NCBI GenBank assembly: GCA_036320915.1
Contig: JAXBDG010000005.1
Span: forward strand, 2,734,001 to 2,798,000
Origin: Linnemannia elongata
Lineage: Eukaryota > Mortierellomycota > Mortierellomycetes > Mortierellales > Mortierellaceae
Length of the DNA stretch: 64,000 bases
Direction of reading: 5' to 3'
Part shown: in pieces, positions 42,644 through 55,060 of the stretch
Layout of the letters: every line of letters begins with the position of its first letter
Numbering within the stretch: position 1 is the first letter of the stretch
The notes under the pieces: generated by a model
Told to the model about the DNA's origin: nothing
The model's input: the letters and a program-made list of their open reading frames with translations, nothing else
Databases searched by the model: none
Program-made: the position numbers and the translations under genes

Positions 42644-43993
42644 ATGTCAGCACCAGGACCAGGACAGGATGCACTTCCAGACTCGACACAGGCAGCTGTC
42701 TTTGTGACATCGACAGAGATGCCTAAGGACTCGATCGTGATCAAAGGACCTGACTTCAATCAGACCGTCAGTCTTGACTCTCTCCTCTCCACCTTTATCA
42801 CCTCGGGATTCCAAGCCTCGGCCATTGGAAAGGCGATCGAGATTATCAACGAGATGCGCCAGTGGCGACTCTCTGACGATCCTCTTCCTGTCTCGACAGA
42901 GGAGAACCCTGTCGACCCTGAGCTGCTCGATCCGGAATACCGTTGCTCGGTCAAGTGCAAGATCTTTTTGGGCTACACCTCCAACCTAGTCTCGTCAGGA
43001 GTCCGAGAGATCATCCGGTTTTTGGTCCAACACAAGCTCGTTGACTGCTTGGTCTCTTCTGCAGGAGGCATTGAGGAGGACTTTATCAAGTGTCTGGCCC
43101 CAACCTACTTGGGCGAGTTTTCGTTAGAGGGCGCAAAGCTGAGGCGACAGGGCTTGAACAGGATCGGAAACTTGTTGGTGCCAAACGACAACTACTGCAA
43201 GTTTGAGGATTGGGTTGTTCCAATTCTCGACAAAATGTTGGCGGAGCAGAACGGAGGGGAGAAGGCCCACTGGACACCCAGCAGTGTTATCCGGAGGTTG
43301 GGCAAGGAGATTGCTCATGAGGAGTCGATCTACTACTGGGCTTACAAGGTGAGCTATGCAAGGAGGATTACTCGTTGTTTTGTGGTCCGGAACAAGGACG
43401 GCTACGGTTGAACGCAAAGCTAACATGGCTCACTACTCTCTTGACTGCCTTGTAGAATGATATCCCAGTGTTTTGCCCCGCATTGACGGACGGCTCGTTG
43501 GGCGACATGATTTACTTTCACTCTTACAAGAGCCCAGGCCTGATCATTGATATTGTGTCGGACATTCGGAACATGAACAACCAGGCTGTCTTTGCTAAGA
43601 AGACAGGAGTCATCATTCTCGGAGGCGGCGTTGTCAAGCACCACATCTGCAATGCCAACCTTATGGTACTTGTTTCTTCGTCATTTATCAAACGCTCTAT
43701 GCATGGTTTTTGAAGAGGTGAAATGTCGATACCACGATTATGCTGACGCCTCCTTTTTGTGCTTATGGTCATTCTAGCGCAATGGAGCAGATTATGCGGT
43801 ATTCATCAACACAGGACAGGAGTTTGATGGAAGTGATGCAGGTGCCAGACCGGATGAGGCTGTGTCGTGGGGTAAGATCCGCCTGGATGCCAAGTCTGTC
43901 AAGGTCTACGCAGATGCTACCATTGCTTTCCCTTTGATTGTCTCGCAGACCTTTGCCAAGGGTTTCAAGAAGACCGAGACCGAGTCTTCATAG
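42644..43993 (+). CDS. DYS1: deoxyhypusine synthase
   Basis: Three exons (42644-43348, 43456-43665, 43778-43993) join in phase to 376 residues. The enzyme transfers the aminobutyl group of spermidine to one lysine of eIF5A, with NAD, the first step of hypusine synthesis. Visible signatures are [51 protein letters not shown], the NAD/spermidine region [20 protein letters not shown] and [20 protein letters not shown], followed by the catalytic Lys at about 338 (WGKI). Length is as expected (about 370). An upstream in-frame ATG at 42590 lies in the leader and is not used. Confidence 0.95.
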
Positions 43994-44594
43994 TATCTTT
44001 TGTCAGGAAAGAAGAGTCCTTAAGGCTTGAAAACCTGACGTTTTTTAGAGTGAGGTTCATTCCTCTTAGGATTAGACAAGCACTCCAATAGACATTGTAC
44101 ATTATCGCCAAAGCCTTGACATTTTTCTTTAAGGCCCATGTTCGTTGCCTGCGCCCCTTTAACTAACCTTCTCCTCGGCTGCCTCAAAATATTTATTGCG
44201 AAGTCAATCAAAAGCACGAAAATCAACAGAAGAGGAAATTTCAAATATCCGTCGCAAGGGTTTAAAGCTTCGATGAACAGTGATCCGTTTCAGGTCGTAC
44301 ACAAGAATCACCGAAAGGATCTCCCTCTGTCGCACATGGTGCTATGACTAAACACGCCAATAAATGAAGTGCAATCAAGACATTGGTGAACCATTTTCGC
44401 TACGCAAATACGAAACCTAGTAATCATAAAACGACCTTTCCATATGTTAACATTCACGCGAGTGGCCTCGATTCCATAAGGAATGAGGGAGCCAGGATGG
44501 TATCAATCTATGTATAATTTTCAAGAGGGTCAGAAGAGGGCAAGGGGAACTTGGTCTAAGTGGTGCGGGGGACCAATCCATAATGAAATTTATT
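43994..44594. other. spacer; no piggyBac terminus found
   Basis: Several TTAA tetramers occur (for example at about 44020, 44152 and 44448), but none is followed by sequence that matches, inverted, the right flank of the transposase gene. No gene recognised. Confidence 0.45.
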
Positions 44595-46574
44595 TCAAAA
44601 CTCGGAGCGCGTGTGGTACTCAGCAAAGCAGTTGCTGGTAGATTTTATACAAAGAGGGACATCGCACAGCTCACAGATCCACGACGTGCCGACACGTTCT
44701 CTGTTTCCTTCACCAAGGCGATTCTTCTTGTATCGACAGAGAATGCAGGAGGGGCGACTACTGACCGCTTTGGGGACATGAATACCGGGGACGAGTCGTT
44801 CTCGAGGCAAAGTCTTGATGTTCTTGGAGATATAGAGTGACTTTTGGATCTTCTCGGGGGGAGGAGGTGGGACATTGGCTTTCCTGATTTTCTGGCGGTC
44901 AACTCTGGCAGCTTCCATTAATCCCCATGCCAGCTTCAGTCGGAAATCCCTGTGGGTCAGTGGGGAATCGGCGAGCTTGCTGATGAGGAAAGCGTTGACA
45001 ATTGTTGTGTCCAAAAGCCAGAAAAAGAGAGGAACCCATGCGCGGCGGGAAGTGAATTGAGTGTCGTAGAAGCTGCGATACTGGTCACTGAGGTCGACTC
45101 CATCCATATTGAGATTGTAGTCGTCAATAATCCTTGGGATGCGGATTGTTGCCCTGGGGTTTCCTTGGAAAGCAGCCCTTACTGACGCTGAATTAGTTCC
45201 TGTCTCTCGAGAGCGACGACGCTCTTTTGCGACGAACCATTCATCATTGTCAGGGCTGAGGGCGTGGATGGTTGAGAGCATGGTAACGGGTCCGTTCTCC
45301 ATCCAGAAGGCAGCAAGGACCTTACCCTGAACCACAACTCCTGAGAGAGTGTTCCAGTCATACCGATCGCCTTTCCTGATCTTGAGGGTCTTTGGGAAAA
45401 GCGCAGAATTAATCCGTGCTGTTCCACAAGCGCCGATATTGAGGTCTCGCAGCTTTAAAAAGAGTGGGATGTTGGAGAAGTGGTTGTCCATGAAGAGATT
45501 GTATTCTCTGGTGCGGTAAGGGAGTGTTTTGGCGAGGTGGTAGACGGCACAGGCTGTGTCGTTCAGCCCGGGGACTTTTTGAATGCCCAGAGCCGCATTC
45601 ACTCTTGAGGTGTACTGGAAAGAGTAAGTGTACCCAGAATCGCGAATGGAGATAATCTTGTAGCCAGCAGAGATGGGCCTGTTCGTCATATGGGCTGTGT
45701 GCTTGGATTGACCCTTGAATCGGACCATCATCTCATCCACAGAGACATCGGTTGAGGGAACATAGTAGCGACGAAAGGCTGACTCCAGCTTGGACGAAAG
45801 AGGCTCCACTTTTGAGAACCAGCTGTCATTCTTGCTGGGTTCCGAGGGTGGCGAGATGTGGAAGAAGCGCTTGATCTGGTGGAATCGAGTTAAGGTCATG
45901 TACTGGGTGAATCGGTGTTGGGGATACTCATCGGACGTCTTCCAGTAGTCATGAGTCGTTGGTTGTTGAAAGATCCCCATGTGAATGAGGATTCCGAGAT
46001 ATATCCGCATCTCATTGACACTTGTGTCCACCCACTCTCGACTTCCTTCCTTCCCTGCTCCTTGTGTCTTGGCGTATGCGTTGGTGTTGGTGGCCAGCCC
46101 TTCAAAGACGTCGTTTGTGAAGAAAAAGGCAAAGATCTTGCTGGGCGAAAGATCACATCCAAGGATGGTGCGAGGCAGTGTGTGATAAGCCTTGTGCTTT
46201 TGGCGTCGCATGTAATCGAAGAACTGAGGAACCGGTGGGAGAGATTCCAAAGTAGCGCGTTCGGATCGGGCCTTCCTTTTACGTGAGTCGGTTGGTCGAC
46301 TGGGCTCTGTGTCGCTATCATTGTCGTTTTCCTTCTGGCCTTTTCAAAAACAAAAAAGAGGTCATCAGGAATGGTCGTTTGGGTGGGACCACAACACCAA
46401 TGCATTCAAACCCAAATTACCTTCAACATCCTCATCAAGTTCATCTGGCGGTCTGCGGAAGATGAAGGTCGCTGGGCCTTCATTGTCGAGACAGGTGTCC
46501 TCTGGTTGATCTTCTTTCTGAACCCGCTCGAACTCTTTCAGATCTTCATCATCGTCCAGTAGGGTTGGATCCAT
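44595..46574 (-). CDS. piggyBac-type transposase or derived protein
   Basis: Two exons (46421-46574 and 44595-46339; intron GTAATT...AAAAG) join in phase to 632 uninterrupted residues. An acidic N-terminus and a basic patch (SRKRKARSER) precede the DDE_Tnp_1_7 domain. The three acidic residues are at about 253 (VSVDEMM), 336 (LFMDNHFSN) and 467 (MDGVDLSDQYRS). The C-terminus has a cysteine-rich zinc-binding tail (CILCRYKKN, WICELCDVPLC). Every catalytic feature is intact. I could not find TTAA-flanked inverted repeats on either side, so it may be a source element with diverged ends or a domesticated gene. It lies between housekeeping genes, unlike the hAT element. Confidence 0.9.
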
Positions 46575-47937
46575 TTCGATGGGCGAAGCACTAATTGGGG
46601 GTAATGTGAGAGTAGAGAGCGAGCAATGACACGCTTTTGAGGGTGATGGACTTGATGGAAGATGGGTGTTTTTTAGATTGACATGACGGCGATGACGAGA
46701 GCGACACAACGAGCTCAGTTACAGGGCTTGTGACAAGCTCCTAACTCTATATTTGCATGATTTTTGAACTTATAAAAAAATTCAAAGGATTTTTGAACCG
46801 AAAATATAATAACAACAACGACGACAACAACAACAACAACGACAAACAACAGTAAAACAGTGGTAATAGCCACAATGACAGACTCTAGCGCTATTGCAAT
46901 AGCGATCTTAGCTGATGCCCTCCATTCACAACCTACTACGAAGACTCCCCGAGAATTTCCAACTCTTTAAGAACAACAGGGGGTTACATGCGGGCTGTAT
47001 GTCGGTCAATGGTGGGTGGCGAAGAGCTAAGGGTACAATGAAGTCGGCTCGCCGTTGTCTGCACACGCGTACAACGGAGGCAATAACCACAATGACCTCT
47101 CACTGGGTCTTTTCATGTCATTAAACACTCTTTACCTCTATCATTGAAAAAAAAACGGTCTCGCCAATTTCCTGAGACGGGGTGAATATCCATTGCTTAT
47201 TGTACTTGACGGGTCCCAGGCCTTTCAGCTCAGTTCCCACTCATCATCTACCTTTCGTCTCCAGATGATGAAAAAATAATATCAACACACTTGAACTTTG
47301 GCTGGCCCTCACTGTTGACTCCTTGATCCGACACCACCATCAACCTCTTTCTCCTTTCTCAAGAATTCCAATCCTGATCCCAATGGCCTGGTTATCCTTA
47401 TCTTTCAAACTCCGTCTCTTCAAACTCTTGATGACTTCGCCCAACAACAGCAACCCTCTTCCTTAACGAAACAGGGCCTCACAGGATCAATGTTCTCCAC
47501 TTTGCCCAGCAGTCAATTGAATCAGAGAAGTGTATATATGTATGAGTATAAGTTTCATTTGTGTTGTTGTCTGTAACTCTACGGAACAACGGTGCTAATG
47601 TACATGAAGAGTGCGATCCGGTAGTCGAATTCGCAAATGAGCAAAAGGGTGAGGGGAGGAAGGCGGAAGAAGAAAGTGGTCATAAATATCAGACGTAGTG
47701 AGAGTTCTTTGGCTGTTCGGAGAATGATCCTGGGAGCAGAAACCAACGCAAAAGTAAAATGAGATTATGCAAAGTAAAAAGTCTAGGGTGCAAGCAAAGA
47801 AATAAAGAAATGGCGAGTCTTAAGAGGATCCATGAAAAGAAAGTCAGGAAGCAGTATGGGGTTTCCTGATAGGGTGAGGTAGCGCCTAGTCATCCAGGAG
47901 ACAGGCAGTGTTTTGTTGTTGAGTGTTGATAGGTGCC
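46575..47937. other. no gene recognised; CAA/CGA triplet repeats
   Basis: A (CAACAACGA)-type run at about 46810-46860 and a directly repeated ATTTTTGAAC at 46761-46800. Short frames elsewhere are unsupported. Confidence 0.5.
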
Positions 47938-50897
47938 TTAGAACTTTTGTTCCAAGGGCTGGATGTGGTGTTGAGGGAAGCGCACGTTCAAAGCGTACAC
48001 ATGAGTTCTATAGTTCAAGTAAGTAACAAAACGTGCAGTGGTGAGTTCATGTTCGACCGAATGCACAGAGTAATCATGGTCCACTGACACATAGATAGAA
48101 CATTTCTTACCTCTCCAGGATGATCTCAAAGGTCTTAGGATCCACACGCTTGGGGGTTTCATGAACACGCTCGTCCATCGTAACGGCATATCCACGTTCC
48201 GAGAGAATGCTGATAACAACCTCCACAATCTTGGGGTCGGACAAGATAGTGTTATCTCTATTGAAAAGGAGGGACACTGAGGTTAGCAAATGTCTTGAGG
48301 CGCTCAACCATGCGATTGTGCGTACATTAGTAAAAGGTAGAGAAACGTACGATCGGACGAGGGCCTGTCCACTGATGGCGTGGCGGGCAATCATGGGTGA
48401 GACTTCCTGGTCAATGAAACGAACAGCCTTGGAGAAAATATCGGGCTCCGTTTCGCAATAGTGCTCCAAACGTCTGATAAGATCCTGACGACTATAATGA
48501 GTGCGGAGAAAATGTGTGTTAGGTATTGGCAGTTGGCGTCGATTATCATCCTGTCACTGCTGTCTTGTGTGCCAAACTTACGCGTGGATGCCAATCTTGG
48601 TGGCGAGGGGGATGTGAGAGATGGCCTCATAGGTGTCGTGTTCCAACTCGAGGGAAGACTGGTACTCGAACTCCTTGAGAATAATGCGCATCACACTGTC
48701 AATGCTTCCGACGGCGTTGATAAGGTCTATCAGTAAAGAGGGTCAATTGTACGTAGAAAAAGGTTAGACAAAGATCGATCGCAACATTTGAGACGGCCAT
48801 AGCATGTGCGAGTACTTACGGAAAGGAAATATCTTGCTCAGCTTCAGTAAGCACGAGTAGTGATCCTTGAAGATCTGGTATCTCGCACGAATAAGCTATC
48901 AAGAAAAGAGAGGCGAGTCGAAGGTGTCAATAGTAATGTTCACAAAGGAAGTAACCCGAGCACAAAATAATGGTTGAAAAAGACATACCAGTTCGTCAAA
49001 ATCAGTGACACGCTCTTCCATGATTTCGCCCTTTCCAGATCGCATGACCTGAGCGTTGTGTTCCTGGATGAGTTTTCCACGCATGAGCTGACGGTTGACA
49101 GAGATTTCCTCGTCGACATAGAGGACACAGATGCGGAAGGTGGGTCGAGGGAAGAAGTCCTTGAGTGGCGTGTGCTTGAACTCTTTCCTGAGCTCATGCA
49201 TCCTCTCATGGAACAATTTTAGACACTCGACCTGGACTTCGCTACGAGGGAATCCGTCGACGAGGACTCCGACCTCAGGTTCACAGTCGAGAAGGGCGTG
49301 GAGCAAGTTTTCGACGACTTTGCCGTCGCTGACCATCATACCCTTGTTGATGAGTTCCTTGCATTCGGGGGTGGCGAGGAGGGAGGACATGGAGATGGAG
49401 GGGTTGGTGATACCACGTGCACGGAGGATGGCGGGAGTGTGAGTTCCCTTTCCTGAACCGGGTGCGCCCATGAGCCAGATGATTTCCTTGGGGAACTTCA
49501 TGTTTTCTCTGCCGTGGATATCCTGGACGTTTTTGAAAGCCTGGTTGAAGATCAGCTTTGCATCCCTGATCTCTGAGATTCTATAACGGGGATTGAAAAT
49601 AAGATAAAATAATGTTAGATGGAACAACAAAGAGAAAAGGAAAGGGAAGGAAGAACCATGGTCCATGATATGTTGTTACTACATTGGTATGATGTCATTT
49701 CAGGGGATGAGTATTGGATACAGCCAAGAAGAACTTGTCTTTTGGGAAGAAGGGAAGAAGGGAAGAAGGGAAAAGGGGAACAACAGTAGTAAGCTGTCAA
49801 GTGGAAAAGGATGACCAGTATGTGTGCTGCTGACCTCCTCCCACTCGTTCATCGACTGACCGACGATTGGGGCTTGTAAGGAGGGGAAGAGGATGACCTA
49901 TGCATTGGATCATCCAGAACATTGTCGATTGAATATGGAAGTGAAGGTGTGTACTTGTGCACTGTATAAACAGAACTGTGGACAGACAAAAGTAAGTTGA
50001 GACAAAGAGAGCGGGGAGTTGTTGTTTCAGGGACCACCATCTGTGCCCTTTTGCACATGGACTGCGGGGAAGGGGAAGGGAACATGGAAAGAATAATTTT
50101 TTCGTTCGTCGATTGTTATTATTGTTGTTGTTGTTGTCATCGTCGTCGTCTTCCAGGAACAAAAGAATAATGAAAGAAAGGGCAGGGAAAAGAGAGGAAG
50201 GGTCCCCATCATCACAACAGAGGACTCACTCCCCTTGCTCATTGGTAAGGATACTCTCAGTCTCCTTTTTATCATAATTATTCATACCACACAACCACTT
50301 CCCTCCCCACCTCTCATTCCCAACCCTTTTTACTCTCCTCGGAGCATTGTCAACGCTGACAAGGCTCTCCCTTGTTCATGTCATGCTGTGTGAGGGTATG
50401 GAGAAGCATATCAATTTGACTTGTAGAACGGCATTTACTGGACGAGATAGAAGAAGGCCTTACCTCTTTTCGTGCTTCTCCTTCTGAGAACTCGAATCAT
50501 TCATACTCTCGTCCTGAGCAGTGGCTGCCAGCGCCGGTGCTAAGTCATTCCACATTCAAAAGAAAAAATAATGTCATTGAGTACCTCATTCAACAACAAC
50601 AACAACAACAAGCCAAAGAAGAGAATCACTTTTGTGAAAAAAAAAGTAGGCCATACCTTGGTTGACGTTTGTCTTTTCATTCTGAATGGCCAAAGAAGGA
50701 GTCGAGTACTGACGAAGGGGGTTGACACTAGGGACAACCGAGAGTCCCTTCAAGGCTGTTGAGGTGAGGGCTCGTTTTGAGATGAGGATGGGGGAGGGTG
50801 TTCTTGTGAGGAGGAGAGTTGATGGTAAAGAAGAGATCTTGGGGAGGGCCTTTTTTGAGACCTGTCTGAGGTGGGGGATCAGGGTGGAAGTGGACAT
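47938..50897 (-). CDS. adenylate-kinase-like NMP kinase with long C-terminal extension, probably mitochondrial
   Basis: Eight exons join in phase to 495 residues: 50657-50897, 50464-50539, 48989-49580, 48820-48895, 48582-48726, 48351-48491, 48111-48257, 47938-48007. Residues 1-70 are Ser/Arg-rich without acidic residues (KKALPKISSLPSTLLLTRTP), as in a mitochondrial presequence. The P-loop GAPGSGKG is at about 144-151, followed by NMP-binding (SMSSLLATPECKELINKGMM) and LVDGFPRSEVQVECL segments. The roughly 200-residue C-terminal part (YQSSLELEHDTYEAISHIPL, VEVVISILSERGYAV) is a conserved extension I recall from long adenylate kinases of plants and oomycetes; its function is unknown to me. The intron 49581-50463 is long (about 880 nt), so an exon could be missed there. 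Confidence 0.82.
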
Positions 50898-50917
50898 TGT
50901 GACAAGAATTTAGAAGG

Positions 50918-50949
<32 letters not shown>

Positions 50950-51853
50950 ATTGATGTTGTTGATGGTGTGATGGGGGTGATGAGTCGAAGGGAAAGTGCA
51001 TAAAGAATAGCGAAGGTAAGAGAAGAGAGTTAGAAAAGAAAAGAAAAGAAAAGAAGTAAAGAAAGAGGGTTTGTTCATACAAGTCGAGCACAAGATATGC
51101 AAACAGGTGGATGAAGGCAAACACAGGCAAGGAAGGACAGGCAAGGAAAAAAGGCCAAGCCCAGTCGATGGTCGTCAAGTTCCAGCCATGTTTGAATGTC
51201 AGTCAGTCCTTAATCCATAAAAAGAGCTTCACATTGTTATCCCACGCAAACTCCTCTCTCTCTCTCCTCTCTGTCAGCCCATGCTCACGCATATCTCAAC
51301 CCCATGTCGCTCTCATTCAACAACACAACTCTTCATCACATCTACCTACCTTCTCATTCAATATTAAAAGTATCATACATGCTAAGAATAAACCAAATAT
51401 GGGACAGACGAAGGCTGAACATAGCAGGCAGGGGCTTCCCTTCTTCCCTTCCCTTCTTCCCTTCCCTTCCTCCCTTCCCTTCCCTTCCCTTCTCTTGCTA
51501 ATTTATTAGTATCGAGGGGTCTGCATCTGTTCCATCTCACTCATGTATTCATGTACCCATCGACTCTTTTCTCTTTTGTCCATCGACCATCCAGAGAAAA
51601 TTACTATGGGAGTGTAAAATAAAAGATGTGTCATTTATTCTTTTTATTGGAAAGGAGGCCTCATGGACAAAGGTAGATACAGAGTGAGAGAGGAGACAAA
51701 GAAGATACAGCCGATAGATACAATGGATGCTATATAGGATGCGTTTTTTGTTGTTGTTAATGTGCTAGTGAGGGTATCCATCATTAAAGATGGACATGAA
51801 ATGGTACATGAAAATAGACAATGAACAAGAAAGAAAAAAAAGGGTCTCCTTAT
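50898..51853. other. spacer with GTT and CCCTT microsatellites
   Basis: (GTT)n at about 50917-50950 lies just upstream of the kinase ATG. A (CCCTTCTT)-type pyrimidine run is at about 51433-51496. No gene recognised. Confidence 0.6.
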
Positions 51854-53691
51854 TTAAAAGTCGGCCTTCTTCTCATCATCCAACAACTTCTTGTCGTCAA
51901 TGACAGCAACCTGGACAAACTCCTCAACAGCTTCCTCCTGCTGGATCTTGGCATAGCGAGCCTGGCGACGCTTGAGGATCAAGGCACGGAGAGACGTGGC
52001 AGAGACAACAAACATCGACAAGGCAACCAAAGCAGCGACCAAGAAGGCGGGCCAGTTGAGCGAGCGGAACCAGTCATCGATCGACTTCATGACCTCGTCC
52101 AAGTCAGTTCCCTGGCAACCGTTGCCGCCAAAGGCGAGAGGGGTGTAGCTGCCGAGGGTACCGTCGGCCATGATCTCGATGACCTGCTGGGCGGCGTCAG
52201 TCTGGGTGATCTCGTGACCGTTGACCTCGACAATCGACTCCTGGAGGGTGACACGACGGATGATCGAACCATCCTCGGCAGTGACAAACTCGGTAGAGGC
52301 GGTGACCTGGACGGTGACAAGGCCAGTGTCAAAGGCCTCCATGAGATCGTCCATGGGAGTCTCGGGATCGAGGGCAGGGCCAACAACGACGCCGGCTTCG
52401 ACAGTGACGGTGACTGTGACGGGCTCCTCGGGCTGTCCCGACTCCAATGGCAATGGGACCTTGTTCAAGAGGACCTATTGGATCATTGTAATTGTCAAAT
52501 TGAGTTAATACATCACTCACTTGATACCAGATGATAATGGTACGTACGTAATATATAATTGTGGATGGACTGCGGAACAAGATAATAAAAAAAGGATTGA
52601 ACAGGGATAGAACAGAAGGAAATGGGTACAGAATTTGTGGTGGTTGGCGGCGAAGTCGTTGGATAGAACGATTTATCGATATGTATGTTGATATATATGT
52701 TCGCTTGTCAGTAGGTGAATGGTCGTCCTTTACAAAAAGAGAGCCGAGCCCACACCTGTATCACTGATCGAAAGTACGGCGCCCTTTTGTTTTTTATGAG
52801 CAGTTAAAGTCTCAGCATGACATATCTGACTGACACCGCCCACCTCTTCTCTGCTCCGTTATTAAGACCGTAATATTTGTGGTGGCAAATAGAATTGCAT
52901 ACAAGTCGACACCACGGTATGTGGGGGTAAAAATAGGGGAGGGTCGGTGGTTGGGTTGAATGCCAAGGGAGGTGGACTATTGTTATTGAGGGCGAGTAAA
53001 GAGGAAGAGGAAAAACAAAAGGGCGAGTAAGATAGACAAGTTACCTCGTGGTTTTGGACGTCAAAGTCAAAGGCGACGGACATGATGCGCTCGGCGAGGA
53101 AGGTGCCGTCGTCGGCGAGGAGGTCATCGGTGCGCTGGACAGTAACAACAAAAGTATCAATGTTGGGGCCGGTGTGGACCTCCTTGACCTCCAATTCAGT
53201 GTCGGAAATATCGACCAGGCGCTTGTCAACTTCCTGTGCAGACACCAAAGCTAATTGTTAGGAGTAGAAGAAGAGTCGAGTCGAGTCAGTCGGTGTTTCG
53301 TTTGAAGATAGTGAACAAGGGTATGGGAACGGGAAGATGGACGACGGATGCGAGGCCGATTGTTTTTTTAGGGGGTGAGTGCAGGGAAGGCAGTATGGTA
53401 AACTAGTGAGTGAGTCTGTGTGTTGGCGTGTGAGTGAGATACAAAAAAGAGTGAGAGAGAAAGTGAAAGGTGGTGGGGTATTGAAGGTGCAAGAAAGGAG
53501 AGGAGGCTAGTTGTGTTTGTAGAGTGAAAGTAGTGCTGGGTGTGTTGAAGTATGTGTTGGTGTTAAAGGAAGGACGGAAAAGTGTTGGTGGTTGTTGCTG
53601 AGGAGGAGAAGGATAGAGAAGAGTAAAGGAGGAAGAGAGGATGCTTACCGGCAAGAGCGACCAAGGCGGTGGCGATAGAGAACAGCTTCAT
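51854..53691 (-). CDS. unrecognised type I membrane protein
   Basis: Three exons (53649-53691, 53045-53250, 51854-52474) join in phase to 289 residues. An N-terminal signal peptide (MKLFSIATALVALA continuing to ALVSAQ) precedes an extracytoplasmic part of about 200 residues rich in Val, Thr and Asp (EPVTVTVTVEAGVVVGPALD). One transmembrane segment lies at about 225-245 (FLVAALVALSMFVVSATSL), followed by a basic then acidic cytosolic tail (LKRRQARYAKIQQEEAVEEF, ending DDEKKADF). Orientation is therefore signal, lumen or outside, membrane, cytosol. I do not recognise the family. Strong codon bias suggests good expression. Confidence 0.78.
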
Positions 53692-55060
53692 GGTGGAGGA
53701 GAGTGAGTGTGAGTGTGGGTAAGAGAGAGGGGTTAATGGAAAGGAAGGAAGGAAGGAGGAAGGAGGAGGGAACAGGAAAAAGGGTATGAGGAAAGGAGGC
53801 TGAGTGGAAGGAAGGAAAGAAGAAAGGGTCGTTAAGGAAAAGAAAAAAGGAAGAAAGGGCGCTGAGGGAAGAAAAAGAAGAAGAAAACGAAGTAGGGCGG
53901 TGCCAAGCCCAAGTCTTTCTTTCTTTCAAGTCAAGAAAGCGCCAAAAAATATCAAGGGGTCATACTCACTCGCTTTACACCCGCCCAACCAAAGGGAAAA
54001 AAAACGTCAAGGGGCATCTGTCTCTTGCCATTGGTGTACTGTTAGCGGTCTTTCACGTGACCTGTCAGATGACAACCTCAATACTTGTATTATAAAAAAA
54101 AAAAAAAAAAAGATGGGCTGGCTCTGCTGTTAGGATCGATCAGAACTGTGAGTTGACTCTCTGTGCGAGAGTGTGCCAGGGAGGATAAATGATCGAAGAA
54201 GAGGAAAAGAAGTGACGAAGGAGGAGCAAGAGCACACAGCATAAAGAAAAGAGAAGGTGTTGTTCGGGAAGGATGGGAATACACCTTTCCTGCACTCGTC
54301 TCCTTTTTTTTGTTGGTCTTCTTGTTGTCGTTTGCATATAAAAGGTGACGATAAAAATAGGATAATCTTTGTTCAAGGATATCCTTCTCTTGCTCGAGAT
54401 AATAAGTCTCCAATGCTACAAAAGAAAAGAAGACATAAGAAAAAAAAAAAAAAAAAAAAAAGGTCGCGTAAAGCGAATGGAAAGAAAAGGGCATAGTAAT
54501 TGATAAAACTTGAAGGTTCATGTGTCCTAGGGATTTGACTCCTATCGTGGTGGTTTCCCGTGCAGGTTCATCCCTAGGTGACGACAACAATGACAACAAC
54601 CACAGTAGAAAGAACAAGAACGGTCAAGAAGGAGCCCCCCCCCCCCCCCCCCCCCTCTCAAGAACCCTCAAGAACCCTCAAGAACCCGCAAGAACCCTCG
54701 AGAACCAGTGAGCACGATCACCATTGCTCAGCCTCTCGTAATAGACCGGTGGAAATCGAAAAGACGAGAAACATCGAGAAGGGTGATAAGGTGATTCGAT
54801 GTCCGAATCAGGAAGGCGTGTCGAAGATGACGGAATTGCTCTTTACAATGTCCACAGTATAAGAGGGGGGTCGGTGCGCGTCGATTCTCTTTTTTTTTTC
54901 ACTCTCACTCTCACACTCATCCTCACTTTTCTCTTCGCTTTTCCCACACACTCACATCCGCACTCACAAAAGAAGCAAACACCCACTCTGCTTTCTTTAA
55001 CCAGCAAAAGCATACTCCACCCCTCCAATTTAACAAGCACACTCATACACATACTCAACC
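53692..55060. other. intergenic with homopolymers; Hsp70 promoter side
   Basis: Contains poly-A runs (about 54092-54110 and 54440-54461), a poly-C run (about 54635-54654) followed by four AAGAACCCTC-type tandem units (54658-54710), and the upstream region of Hsp70. A GAA..TTC-type element could exist but I did not find a clear nGAAn array. No gene recognised. Confidence 0.55.
54635..54710. repeat. poly-C run plus CAAGAACCCT tandem repeat
   Basis: About 20 C residues, then about five head-to-tail copies of a 10-11 bp unit (CTCAAGAACC). Confidence 0.85.

Noticed and set aside
43994..44594. TTAA-bounded piggyBac left end
   Set aside because: TTAA sites exist, but the bases beside them are not matched in inverted form on the other side of the gene.
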